DNA of 64,000 nt from Pimelobacter simplex (GTDB lineage Bacteria; Actinomycetota; Actinomycetes; Propionibacteriales; Nocardioidaceae): assembly GCA_016803235.1 (NCBI GenBank), contig JADCLI010000009.1, forward strand, positions 62,001-126,000. Direction: 5' to 3'. Under the pieces are notes generated by a model that was not told where the DNA came from, did not search any database, and saw only the letters and a program-made list of their open reading frames with translations. Position numbers and translations under genes: made by a program. Below, one piece after another: positions 54,970 through 63,198 of this stretch; the first letter of the stretch is position 1, and the number at the start of each line of letters is the position of its first letter.

Positions 54970-55647
54970 GTGAGGATCGTGGTCGCCGACGACTCCGTGC
55001 TGCTGCGGGAGGGCCTGCAGCTGCTGCTCGTCGAGGCCGGCCACGACGTCGTGGCCGCCGTCGGCGACGGACCGACCCTGGTCGACGCGGTCCTCGAGCA
55101 CCGCCCGGATCTCGCGATCGTCGACGTCCGGATGCCGCCGAGCCACACCGACGAGGGCCTGCGGGCGGCGGTGGCCTGCCGGCGCTCGTGGCCGGACGCG
55201 CGGGTGCTGGTGCTCTCGCAGTACGTGGTGGCGTCCTACGCCGACGAGCTGCTCGCCACGGGGGAGGGTGGCGTCGGCTACCTGCTCAAGGACCGGGTGA
55301 GCGAGGTCCGCGAGTTCCTCGACGCGCTGGTGAGCGTCGCCGAGGGCGGGACCGTGCTCGACCCGATGGTCGTCAAGCACCTGATGGGCCGGCAGCGCGA
55401 CCCGCTGGCCGCGCTGACCCCGCGCGAGCGGGAGGTGCTCGCGTTGATGGCCGAGGGCCGGTCCAACGCCGCCGTCGCGGACGCGCTCGTCGTCTCGCTC
55501 GCGGCAGTGGAGAAGCACACGCAGCGGATCTTCGCGAAGCTCGGCCTCTCGCCCGACGACGACCAGTCGCACCGCCGGGTGCTGGCGGTGGTGCGCTTCC
55601 TGCGCGCCCACCAGGGCGGCCCGTCGTCCGATCAGTCGTCGGGGTAG
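54970..55647 (+). CDS. LuxR/NarL-family response regulator
   Basis: 225 residues. Receiver: VVADDSVLLREG, phospho-acceptor in LAIVDVRMPPSHTDEG, Lys in YLLKDRV. DNA-binding: LTPREREVLALMAEGRSNAAVADALVVSLAAVEKHTQRIF. The GTG start follows the kinase stop by ten bases. The 3' end overlaps the convergent oxidoreductase gene by 16 bases. It may bind the dyads upstream of its own operon. Confidence 0.92.
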   Translation: MRIVVADDSVLLREGLQLLLVEAGHDVVAAVGDGPTLVDAVLEHRPDLAIVDVRMPPSHTDEGLRAAVACRRSWPDARVLVLSQYVVASYADELLATGEGGVGYLLKDRVSEVREFLDALVSVAEGGTVLDPMVVKHLMGRQRDPLAALTPREREVLALMAEGRSNAAVADALVVSLAAVEKHTQRIFAKLGLSPDDDQSHRRVLAVVRFLRAHQGGPSSDQSSG

Positions 55648-56642
55648 CGGATCCCCAGGTCGGCCCGCAGGGCGTCCATCTGCCGTAACACCGTGAGCGT
55701 CTGCGCGTGGGGGACCAGCGGGCTCTCCCGCAGCCCCGCGCGCAGGCAGCGGCCGACCTCGGCGATCTCGTTGCCGTAGCCGCGCCCGATCACCGGCTCC
55801 TCACCGGCGAGCACGACCTGCTGGTCGGGCCGGCCGATCGGCGTGAACACCGCGGCGGTCGGGTGGTGGAAGTCGCCGTCCAGGATGATCCGGCCGAGGT
55901 CGGTGGCGATCGACGCGGCGCGGCTCGACCACGACGTCATCGAGGCGTGCAGGGTGGCGACCGCGCCGTTCGGGTAGCGCCCGGCGATCGCGACGTCGAG
56001 GTCGATCCCGCTGGGGGCGACGGTGGCCACGCCGCGCAGCTCCTCGGCCTCGCCGAGCAGCAGGTGCGCGAGGGTCAGCGGGTAGATGCCCATGTCGAGC
56101 AGGGCGCCGCCGCCGAGCTCGGGGGCGAGCATCCGGTCCGTCGGCGCGGCGTCGACGCGGAAGCCCAGCTCGGCCGCGAGGTGGCGTGGCGTGCCGAACC
56201 GGCCGGTGGCCAGGTCGCGGCGCAGCTCGCGCACCACGGGGTGGCAGGCCGTCCACATCGCCTCCATGAGGAACCGGTCGTGCTCGGTGGCGAGCCGCAC
56301 CATCTCCTCGGCGTCGGCGGTGCGCAGGGTCAGCGGCTTCTCGCACAGCACGTGCTTCCCGGCGGCGAACGCCGCCCGGGCTCCGGCGAGGTGCAGGGAG
56401 TGCGGCGTCGCGACGTAGACGACGTCGACCGCCGGGTCGGCCACCAGCGAGGCGTAGCTGCCGTGGACGCGGGTGCCGCTGTCGCCGTACTCGCTGGCGA
56501 AGGCCTGCGCGGAGGTCTCGCTGCGCGATCCGACGGCCGCCAGCCGGGCGCCGGGGACCAGGGCCAGGTCGGCGGCGAAGGCGCGTGCGATCTTTCCGGT
56601 GGCGAGGATGCCCCAGCCGAGGGGGTCCGGGTTGCCCGTCAT
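55632..56642 (-). CDS. Gfo/Idh/MocA-family oxidoreductase
   Basis: 336 residues. The Rossmann motif is GWGILATGKIARAFAADL, and the catalytic Lys is in the CEKPLTLR segment near residue 99. The C-terminal domain holds LLDMGIYPLTLAHLLLG. Family members oxidise or epimerise sugars, inositols or related alcohols with NAD(P). Substrate unknown. TAGGCT lies eight bases before the ATG. Confidence 0.9.
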   Translation of the reverse strand: MTGNPDPLGWGILATGKIARAFAADLALVPGARLAAVGSRSETSAQAFASEYGDSGTRVHGSYASLVADPAVDVVYVATPHSLHLAGARAAFAAGKHVLCEKPLTLRTADAEEMVRLATEHDRFLMEAMWTACHPVVRELRRDLATGRFGTPRHLAAELGFRVDAAPTDRMLAPELGGGALLDMGIYPLTLAHLLLGEAEELRGVATVAPSGIDLDVAIAGRYPNGAVATLHASMTSWSSRAASIATDLGRIILDGDFHHPTAAVFTPIGRPDQQVVLAGEEPVIGRGYGNEIAEVGRCLRAGLRESPLVPHAQTLTVLRQMDALRADLGIRYPDD

Positions 56643-56679
56643 GGGCGCGAGCCTAGGGTGGGGCGGACGGCGCGGCCGA

Positions 56680-56709
56680 ATGACATCGTTGTGATTCGCG
56701 CGTTAGAGT
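56680..56709 (+). promoter_or_regulatory. Promoter of the DUF3263-LytR_C operon
   Basis: ATGACA (56680-56685) and TAGAGT (56704-56709) are separated by 18 bases. The leader would be about 45 bases and carries a GAGGAGAA ribosome site, so this gene pair is not leaderless. Confidence 0.45.
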
Positions 56710-56761
56710 ACTGATCAGAACACCTGTCGACCTTCCCCACCTGATGCGTCGAGGAGAACCC

Positions 56762-57064
56762 ATGACCGCCGAGCGCAGCACCCAGGAGAACGCCGCCGCC
56801 GCGGCCGCTCCCGGCGGCCTCAGCGACCGCGATCGCGCCATCCTCGAGTTCGAGCGCCAGTGGTGGAAGTACGCCGGCGCCAAGGAGAGCGCCGTGCGTG
56901 AGCAGTTCGACATGAGCGCGACCCGCTACTACCAGGTGCTCAACGCGCTGATCGACCGCCCGGAGGCCCTCGAGGCCGACCCGCTGCTCGTGCGCCGCCT
57001 GCGGCGGCTGCGCTCGCAGCGCCAGCGGCAGCGGTCCGCCCGGCGCCTGGGCTTCGAGATCTGA
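56762..57064 (+). CDS. DUF3263 helix-turn-helix protein
   Basis: 100 residues. The core LSDRDRAILEFERQWWKYAG and FDMSATRYYQVLNALIDRPEAL define the actinobacterial DUF3263 family, which has a predicted HTH and is found next to LytR_C genes. It ends with a strongly basic helix. It is probably a DNA-binding protein of unknown regulon. GAGGAGAACCC precedes the ATG. Confidence 0.9.
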   Translation: MTAERSTQENAAAAAAPGGLSDRDRAILEFERQWWKYAGAKESAVREQFDMSATRYYQVLNALIDRPEALEADPLLVRRLRRLRSQRQRQRSARRLGFEI

Positions 57065-57066
57065 CC

Positions 57067-57600
57067 ATGGCCGCCGACACTCGCACCCACCACGAGCGCG
57101 GCGCCGTCCTGCCCTCGCCCGTGGTGCTGCTCAGCATCGTCGCGGTGGCCCTCGCTGCCATCGCCTTCGTCGCCACCCGGGGCGACGGCCCCGTCGAGCG
57201 CGACATCTCCGCCACCAAGGCGGCGGCGACCCCGACCGCCACCGAGGAGCCCGGCGACGCGGGCACCGAGCCCTCCGCGACCCCCACCGAGGAGGAGAAG
57301 CCCGCGCCGCCCCCGGTGGTGCGCGCCGACCACTCCGTCGTCGTCTTCAACAACACCGCGATCCGTGGCCTCGCCGGCCGGGTCTCGGAGAAGGTCGAGG
57401 ACGCCGGCTGGAAGGTCGCGGCGGCCGACAACTGGTACGGCACGGTGCCCGCCACGACCGTGTACTTCCCCAAGGGCAAGAAGGCGGTCGCCCAGCAGCT
57501 CGCGCTCGACCTCGGCATCGCCCGGGTGCAGCCGGCCGACGCCGACAGCGACATGAGCGAGACCAACCTCACCGTCATCCTCACCGGCGAGCTGGACTGA
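57067..57600 (+). CDS. LytR C-terminal-domain membrane protein
   Basis: 177 residues. A short basic N-terminus and one transmembrane helix (VVLLSIVAVALAAIAFVATR) lead to an extracellular Thr/Pro/Glu-rich linker and a LytR_C domain (VVFNNTAIRGLAGRVSEKVE, DAGWKV). The domain is linked to cell-wall glycopolymer proteins. It follows the DUF3263 gene by two bases. Confidence 0.88.
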   Translation: MAADTRTHHERGAVLPSPVVLLSIVAVALAAIAFVATRGDGPVERDISATKAAATPTATEEPGDAGTEPSATPTEEEKPAPPPVVRADHSVVVFNNTAIRGLAGRVSEKVEDAGWKVAAADNWYGTVPATTVYFPKGKKAVAQQLALDLGIARVQPADADSDMSETNLTVILTGELD

Positions 57601-57673
57601 TCCCGGTCGATCGACGCCGGTCCGGCCGAGCATTCACCCTCCCGTCATCCGTCGTCGCTGGTGTCGTGATGGG

Positions 57674-58534
57674 ATGGAGGGCGTGAGGTTCACGTCCGTC
57701 TCCGGCGAGCAGCGGTACGACGCGCTGGTGCGCGTCGCGTCGCGCACCGTCGTCGGCCTGGACTTCGACGGCACCCTGTCGCCGATCGTCGACGACCCGA
57801 CGCAGGCGCACATCCACCCGGACGCCCCCGAGGTGCTGATGGCACTGGCCGAGGAGGTGGCCGCGATCGCGGTGATCACCGGCCGGCCGGCCCGCCAGGC
57901 TCTCGACCTCGGGGGGCTCGAGGAGGTCGGCGACGCGCTCGAGGCGGCCGGCAAGGAGCTCTTCGTCTTCGGGCAGTACGGCAACGAGCGGTGGAGCTCG
58001 ACCCACCGCAGGATCATGGGCGCCAGGCCTCCGCGGGGGCTGGCGACCTTCGAGCGCGACCTGCCCCGGGCGCTGCGCAGCGCCGGCGCGAGCGACGCGT
58101 TCGTCGAGGACAAGGGGCTCGCGGTCGCGGTCCACACCCGCCGGCTGCCCGACCCCGAGGGGGCCTTCGACCGGCTGCTGCCCCCGCTGCGCGAGCTCGC
58201 GGACCGGCACGGCCTGGTCCTGGAGCCCGGGAAGTCCGTGATCGAGGTCCGCTCGGCCGGTTCGCACAAGGGCATGGTCGTGCACCGCCTCGCCGGCGTG
58301 CTCGACGCCGCCGGCTTCCTCTTCGCCGGTGACGACCTCGGCGACGTCGAGGCGTTCGAGGCCGTCGAGGAGCTCGGCCAGCGCGGCCTGGCGACCCTGC
58401 GGGTCTGCTCGGCCTCCGACGAGCAGAGCGCCCTGGTCGCGCTCTCCGATGTCGTCGTGCACGGTCCCGCCGGCGTCCTGGACCTGCTCCGGCGGTTGGC
58501 CGCCGACGCGCGCGCCGCGCGGCGTACGCCCTGA
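57674..58534 (+). CDS. otsB: Trehalose-6-phosphate phosphatase
   Basis: 286 residues, HAD superfamily. The nucleophile motif is VVGLDFDGTLSPIVDD; the later acid motif is LFAGDDLGDVEAFEAV, with VITGRP as motif II. It removes phosphate from trehalose 6-phosphate made by OtsA. Two starts are possible, ATG 57674 and GTG 57683; neither has a well-spaced ribosome site, and the first is used here. Confidence 0.92.
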   Translation: MEGVRFTSVSGEQRYDALVRVASRTVVGLDFDGTLSPIVDDPTQAHIHPDAPEVLMALAEEVAAIAVITGRPARQALDLGGLEEVGDALEAAGKELFVFGQYGNERWSSTHRRIMGARPPRGLATFERDLPRALRSAGASDAFVEDKGLAVAVHTRRLPDPEGAFDRLLPPLRELADRHGLVLEPGKSVIEVRSAGSHKGMVVHRLAGVLDAAGFLFAGDDLGDVEAFEAVEELGQRGLATLRVCSASDEQSALVALSDVVVHGPAGVLDLLRRLAADARAARRTP

Positions 58535-58602
58535 GATCCCACATCTCGGACGCTGATCTCGACATTCGGGACCCCGATTGGTTGTCGGCGAGGGATCGCC
58601 CC

Positions 58603-58755
58603 TAGGCTGAGCGTGCTCATCCAGAGGGACTGAGGGAACGGCCCTGAGAAGTCCCGGCAACCGCCGCGAACTCCCGTCGGACACCTGCTCGCAGGACCGG
58701 CGTCGCGGAAACGGTGCCAAATCCGACCCGCGCGAGAGTCGCCGGGACAGATGAG
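58603..58755 (+). promoter_or_regulatory. SAM riboswitch with upstream promoter
   Basis: TAGGCT at 58603-58608 is a likely -10, so the transcript begins at about 58615. The aptamer follows directly: P1 pairs CTCATC (58616-58621) with GATGAG (58750-58755). Conserved S-box features are GAGGGACTGAGGGAACGGCC, CCCGGCAACC, GGTGCCAAATCC and the closing GACAGATGAG. This is a SAM-I-clan riboswitch. The AAGGAGG ribosome site abuts the 3' strand of P1, so SAM binding probably controls translation of the next gene by limiting ribosome access. Confidence 0.93.
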
Positions 58756-58767
58756 AAGGAGGAATCC

Positions 58768-60054
58768 ATGAGCGCCGTTGTGACCGAGTCGCCCGAGACG
58801 ACCGAGACCGCCAAGCCCGGCCTGCGCGAGGGCGCGTTCGGCAACGCCACCGCCCTCTCCTGTCGCGAGTGCGGCCACCGGGTCGACCTGGGCCCGTTCT
58901 ACGCCTGTCCGGATTGCTTCGGCCCGCTGGAGATCTCCTACGACTTCCCGAAGGTCACCCGCGAGGAGATCGAGGCCGGCCCGCGCAACATCTGGCGCTA
59001 CAAGGCGCTGCTGCCGGTCCCGTCGGACATCGAGACCAGCCCCAACACCGAGCCCGGCTTCACCCGGCTGCTCAAGGCCGACAACCTCGGCCGCGAGCTC
59101 GGCATCGCCAACCTGTGGGTGAAGGACGACACGACCAACCCCACCAACTCCTTCAAGGACCGCGTCGTCGCCTGCGCGCTCAGCGCCGCCCGCGAGCTGG
59201 GCGCCAAGGTCTTCGCCTGCCCCTCGACCGGCAACCTCGCCAACGCGGTCGCCGCGGCCGGCGCCCGGGCCGGGATCAAGACCGTCGTGTTCATCCCGAG
59301 CAACCTCGAGCACCCCAAGCAGGTGAACTCGGCCATCTTCACCGACGGCCTGGTCGCCGTCGACGGCAACTACGACGACGTCAACAAGCTCGCCTCCGAG
59401 ATCGCCGGCGAGGAGGAGGGCTGGGCGTTCGTCAACGTCAACGTGCGGCCCTACTACGCCGAGGGCTCCAAGACCATCGGCTACGAGATCGCCGAGCAGC
59501 TCGGCTGGCGGCTGCCCGACCAGGTCGTCATCCCGGTCGCGTCCGGCTCCCAGCTGACCAAGGTCGACAAGGCCTTCCAGGAGCTGATCAAGCTCGGCCT
59601 GGTCGAGGACAAGCCCTACCGGATCTTCGGCGCCCAGGCCACCGGCTGCGGTCCGGTCGCCACCGCCTTCAAGGCCGGCACCGACGCCATCCGTCCGGTC
59701 AAGCCCGACACCATCGCCAAGAGCCTGGCCATCGGCAACCCGGCCGACGGCATCTACGTCCTCGACATCGCCCGCCGCACCGGCGGTGCCGTCGAGGAGG
59801 TCACCGACGACGAGATCCGCGCCGGCATCGTGCTCCTCGCGCGCACCGAGGGGATCTTCGCCGAGACCGCCGGCGGTACGACGACCGCGGTCACCAAGAA
59901 GCTCGTCGAGACCGGCCAGCTCGACCCGAACCTCGAGACCGTCGTCGTCAACACCGGCCACGGCCTCAAGACCCTCGACGCGATCGCCGACCAGGTCGGC
60001 GCCGCGGCGACCATCGCCCCGACCTACAGCGCCTTCAAGGCGACCGGTCTCTGA
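58768..60054 (+). CDS. thrC: Threonine synthase-family PLP enzyme (threonine or homocysteine synthase)
   Basis: 428 residues. An N-terminal zinc ribbon (SCRECGH and ACPDCFG, about residues 31-53) precedes a fold-type II PLP domain with the Schiff-base Lys in TNPTNSFKDRV and the phosphate loop STGNLANAV. Sequence alone reads threonine synthase, which acts on O-phosphohomoserine. The SAM riboswitch and the MoaD-like sulfur carrier directly downstream suggest an alternative: replacing the phosphate with sulfur to make homocysteine. Both reactions share the substrate, so sequence similarity does not separate them. AAGGAGG precedes the ATG. Confidence 0.85.
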   Translation: MSAVVTESPETTETAKPGLREGAFGNATALSCRECGHRVDLGPFYACPDCFGPLEISYDFPKVTREEIEAGPRNIWRYKALLPVPSDIETSPNTEPGFTRLLKADNLGRELGIANLWVKDDTTNPTNSFKDRVVACALSAARELGAKVFACPSTGNLANAVAAAGARAGIKTVVFIPSNLEHPKQVNSAIFTDGLVAVDGNYDDVNKLASEIAGEEEGWAFVNVNVRPYYAEGSKTIGYEIAEQLGWRLPDQVVIPVASGSQLTKVDKAFQELIKLGLVEDKPYRIFGAQATGCGPVATAFKAGTDAIRPVKPDTIAKSLAIGNPADGIYVLDIARRTGGAVEEVTDDEIRAGIVLLARTEGIFAETAGGTTTAVTKKLVETGQLDPNLETVVVNTGHGLKTLDAIADQVGAAATIAPTYSAFKATGL

Positions 60055-60080
60055 TCCTCCCGAAAGCAAAGGAACCCCCC

Positions 60081-60359
60081 ATGGCAGTCAGCGTCCGGAT
60101 CCCCACCATCCTCCGCACCTACACCGGCGGTGAGTCCGAGGTCAGCGCCACCGGCGCCAACCTCGCGGAGATCCTCGACGACCTCGACGCCAACTACGCG
60201 GGCATCAAGGGCCGGATCCTCGACGAGGACGGCAAGCTGCGCCGCTTCGTCAACGTCTACGTCAACAACGACGACGTGCGCTTCGAGCAGGAGCTCGCCA
60301 CCCCGACGCCCGACGGCGCCGAGGTCTCGGTGATCCCCGCGGTCGCCGGCGGCTGCTGA
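60081..60359 (+). CDS. MoaD/CysO-like ubiquitin-fold sulfur carrier
   Basis: 92 residues. A beta-grasp protein (VSVRIPTILRTYTGGESEV, RRFVNVYVNNDDVRF) ending VIPAVAGGC. The Gly-Gly is the site activated to a thiocarboxylate in CysO, ThiS and HcyS. Here one extra Cys follows the Gly pair, so a protease would have to expose it, as happens for HcyS, or the terminal Cys has another role. It lies 26 bases after the ThrC-like gene under the same riboswitch, so it is likely its sulfur donor. Confidence 0.85.
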   Translation: MAVSVRIPTILRTYTGGESEVSATGANLAEILDDLDANYAGIKGRILDEDGKLRRFVNVYVNNDDVRFEQELATPTPDGAEVSVIPAVAGGC

Positions 60360-60371
60360 GCCAGCGCCCCT

Positions 60372-61401
60372 TCACAGCTCCCGACGCCGGGTCCGCAGGT
60401 ACGCGGACTCGGCGTCGTTGCTGCACAGGGCCAGCGCGGCGTCGTACGCGCGCCGGGCCTCCTCGGTCCGGCCCAGCCGGGCCAGCAGCTCCGCCCGCAC
60501 GGCCGGCAGCCGGTGGCCCGGCAGCGCGACCGCCCCGAGCGCGGCCAGCCCGGCGGCCGGGCCGTCGCGCTCGGCGAGCGCGACCGCCCGGTTGAGGCGC
60601 ACGACCGGCGACTCGCGCAGGGCCAGCAGCTCGTCGTACCGCTCGACGATGCGACCCCAGTGCGTCGCGGCCGGGGTAGGTGCGATCGCGTGCTCGGCGG
60701 CGATCAGCGCCTGGAGCAGGTACGGCGCCGGCGGCTCGCCGACCAGGGGGCGGAGTAGCTCCAGCGCCCCGAGCGCCTCGCCGTGGTGCCACCGGCCGCG
60801 GTCCTGGTCGGCGAGCAGCACCAGGGCGCCGTCGACGACCCGGGCGTCGCGGCGAGCGTGCAGCAGGACCATCAGGGCCAGCAGGGCGTCGAGCTCGGCG
60901 CGGTCGACCTCCGGCGGCAGGACCGATCGCAGCACCCGCACCAGCCGGATCGCCTCGCCCGCAGGACCCGGCCGCAGCACGTCGGCACCCGTCCCGGGCG
61001 CGTAGCCGGTGGTGAAGGCGAGGTAGGCGATCTCGCCGACCGTCCCGATCCGGGACGCCAGCTCGGGCCCGTCGGGCAGGGTGAACGCGGCATCGGCCAG
61101 CTTCTTGCGGGCCCGGGTGAGCCGGGCCGCCATGGTGGCGGTCGGCACCAGGAACAGGCGCGCGATCTCCTCGGTCGGGACGCCGAGGACCAGCCGCAGC
61201 GTGAGCGCGGCGGCCGCCTCGCGGTGGGTTGCCGGGCACGCCCTCGTCCGGCCAGTGCCGGGCCGCGGCCTCGAACGCGTCGGCCAGGCCGTCCTCGGCC
61301 AGGTCCAGGCGCCGGTAGCGCGCGACGAGCAGGGCCAGCAGCCGGCCCCACTCGTCGCACTGCAGCCGGGCCAGGGCTTCGTGCGCGGTCTGCTCGCTCA
61401 G
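60372..61401 (-). pseudogene. ECF sigma factor (ECF42-like) broken by an internal deletion
   Basis: From 61401 to about 61231 the minus strand encodes a sigma region 2 start (LARLQCDEWGRLLALLVARY, DLAEDGLADAFEAAARHWPD, EGVPGNP). From about 61226 it continues in another frame with sigma region 4 (HREAAAALTLRLVLGVPTEE, IARLFLVPTATMAARLTRAR) and an intact TPR-like C-terminal domain to 60372. About 70 residues between them, the rest of region 2 and the linker, are missing. The junction lies near 61226-61231 and shifts the frame. The first codon appears as CTG overlapping an upstream TGA (CTGA). Confidence 0.75.
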
Positions 61402-61475
61402 GCCGGCTGCTCGACGGCCGGGCGGACGTCGACGGTGGTGTCGCCGTCCGCCGCGATGACGCCCGGGAGGGCTCC
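61398..61475 (-). pseudogene. Possible tail of a DGPF/YCII-like partner gene
   Basis: The frame ending at TGA 61400-61398 reads GALPGVIAADGDTTVDVRPA followed by VEQPA. The strand VDVRP is the usual last strand of DGPF-domain proteins, whose genes precede ECF42 sigma factors. The rest of that gene is absent. The match is short, so this is tentative. Confidence 0.3.
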
Positions 61476-61491
61476 CGATCGACAGCTCGAG

Positions 61492-61505
61492 GGAGGAATT
61501 CCTCC
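61492..61505. repeat. 14-bp perfect palindrome
   Basis: GGAGGAATTCCTCC lies five bases beyond the acyl-CoA synthetase stop, at the edge of the sigma-factor remnant. It could be the trace of a rearrangement or part of a terminator; it is too compact to form a stable hairpin loop. Confidence 0.4.
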
Positions 61506-61509
61506 GGGG

Positions 61510-63111
61510 TCAGCCCAGCAGCTGCGCCGCCAGCGCCGCACTGGCCGGGTAGTCGACCTTGCTGACCGGGGTGCGCGGCACCTCGTCGATGAACAGGATC
61601 GTCTTGGGGACCTTGTAGTTGGAGATGAGCGCGCGGCAGTGCTCGCGGACGTCGTCCTCGGTCAGCGTCGAGCCCTCCCGGCGCTGGACCAGCGCGGTGA
61701 CCTGCTGGCCCCAGCGCTCGTGCGGGGTGCCGACCACGACCGCGTCGAAGATGTCGTCGTGGCGCAGCAGCACCGCCTCGACCTCCTCGGGGTGGACCTT
61801 CTCGCCGCCGGTGTTGATGCACACCGAGCCGCGGCCCAGGACCGTGACCGAGCCGTCCTCCTCGCGACGCGCGAAGTCGCCGGGGATCGCCCAGCGCACC
61901 CCGTCGATCTCCTTGAACGTGGCAGCCGTCTTGACCGGGTCCTTGTAGTAGCCGAGCGGCACCGGGCCGGAGCGGCCGAGCATGCCGTCGACGCCGACCG
62001 GGCACGGCTTGAAGTCGGCGTCGAAGACCTCGACCTGGTCGGTGACGGTGAACCGGGGCGCGCTCTGGCCGCCGTCGGTGCCGTCGTCCATCCGGGAGCC
62101 GGCGGCGCCGGACTCCGAGGAGCCGTAGGAGTCGAGGATGAACCGGCCGGGCAGGGCGCGGCGGATCTCCTCGCGCACGCCGTCGGACAGGGGAGCGGCG
62201 CCGTTGGACACCGCGGCCAGGCTGGACAGGTCCCAGCGGTCCGGCTCGGCGAGGATCGCCTCGGCCACGGGACGGCCCATCGCGTCGCCGAGGAAGGTCA
62301 GCGAGACGACCTTCGCCTTCTCGACGAGGTCCAGGATCTTCGCGGCGTCGAAGTGCGGCTCGGTGTAGAGGGCGACGGTCTGGCCGGCGACGTGGGCGTT
62401 GCCGAGGATCCACTGGCTGCCGCCGTGCATCATCGGGCCGCACGCCAGCAGCACCATCGGGTTCTCGGTCGCGCTCGCCTCGGCGACCAGCTGCTCGATC
62501 GAGTCCAGCGGGGCGCCGTACCGCGCGGCGTTGAGCGCGGCGCGGATCAGGTCCTCGTTGCGCCACACGACGCCCTTCGGATAGCCGGTCGTGCCGCCGG
62601 TGTAGAGCACGTAGTGGTCGTCGGCGGAGCGGCCGGTGACCTTGCGCTCGGGGGAGGACGCGGCCAGCGCGGCGTCGTACTCCTCGCCGAGGACGATCGT
62701 GTGCCGCAGCGTCGGCAGGTCGAGCTCGGCCACCGCGGCGACGTGCTCGGGAGCGACGATGGCCGCGACGCAGTCGGCGTTGCCGTAGAGGTACGCCAGC
62801 TCGTCGCGGAGGTACTTGTAGTTGATGTTGATCGGGACCGCCCGGGCCTTCAGGCAGCCGTAGAGCGCGTCGACCCACTCGATCCGGTTGGTCGAGTGGA
62901 CGGCGACGTGCTCGCCGGGCTGGATGCCGAGCCCCACCAGGTGGTTGGCCAGCCGGGTGGAGCGCTCGTCGACCTCCGCAAAGGTCCACACCCGGTCGCC
63001 GGTGTGCACGGCCGCCCGGTCGGGCAGGGCGTCGGCCATCGCCTCGAGCACGTCGGCGAGGTTGATCGGGCGTGCGGTGGCCTCTGCAGCGGTGTCTGTG
63101 GTGGGGGTCAC
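61510..63111 (-). CDS. Acyl-CoA synthetase (FadD-type AMP-forming ligase)
   Basis: 533 residues. The AMP-binding P-loop is YVLYTGGTTGYPKGVVWRNE, followed by SYGSSESG (A5) and GRGSVCINTGGEKVHPEEVE (A7-A8). The catalytic Lys is in NYKVPKTI...VSKVDYP near the C-terminus. It activates a carboxylic acid to its CoA thioester. The KstR-like site upstream suggests a steroid or fatty acid substrate. GTG start with weak TCTCCT nearby. Confidence 0.9.
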   Translation of the reverse strand: MTPTTDTAAEATARPINLADVLEAMADALPDRAAVHTGDRVWTFAEVDERSTRLANHLVGLGIQPGEHVAVHSTNRIEWVDALYGCLKARAVPININYKYLRDELAYLYGNADCVAAIVAPEHVAAVAELDLPTLRHTIVLGEEYDAALAASSPERKVTGRSADDHYVLYTGGTTGYPKGVVWRNEDLIRAALNAARYGAPLDSIEQLVAEASATENPMVLLACGPMMHGGSQWILGNAHVAGQTVALYTEPHFDAAKILDLVEKAKVVSLTFLGDAMGRPVAEAILAEPDRWDLSSLAAVSNGAAPLSDGVREEIRRALPGRFILDSYGSSESGAAGSRMDDGTDGGQSAPRFTVTDQVEVFDADFKPCPVGVDGMLGRSGPVPLGYYKDPVKTAATFKEIDGVRWAIPGDFARREEDGSVTVLGRGSVCINTGGEKVHPEEVEAVLLRHDDIFDAVVVGTPHERWGQQVTALVQRREGSTLTEDDVREHCRALISNYKVPKTILFIDEVPRTPVSKVDYPASAALAAQLLG

Positions 63112-63129
63112 AGGAGAAGAGTGCCAAAC

Positions 63130-63143
63130 TAGAACAAGTTCCT
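63130..63143 (-). promoter_or_regulatory. KstR-like operator upstream of the acyl-CoA synthetase
   Basis: TAGAACAAGTTCCT on the plus strand contains the AACNNGTT core flanked by near-symmetric arms (AGGAAC/GTTCTA), 19 bases from the GTG start. The last fixed base differs from TNNAACNNGTTNNA. It resembles the site at 42186, so the same regulator may bind both. Confidence 0.5.
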
Positions 63144-63198
63144 GCCAGTGAACGTCCCACTCGGTGACGGCTTTCGTGCGGGTCGGGACAATGGCCCG

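Noticed and set aside
58535..58602. Repeated ATCTCG elements upstream of the SAM riboswitch promoter
   Set aside because: Two imperfect copies (ATCTCGGAC, ATCTCGACA) and a 5-bp GAGAT/ATCTC dyad are within chance expectation for 70 bases.
60372..61148. Intact sigma-factor gene
   Set aside because: This frame holds only region 4 and the C-terminal domain; region 2 is in another frame with a deletion between, so it is reported as a pseudogene.
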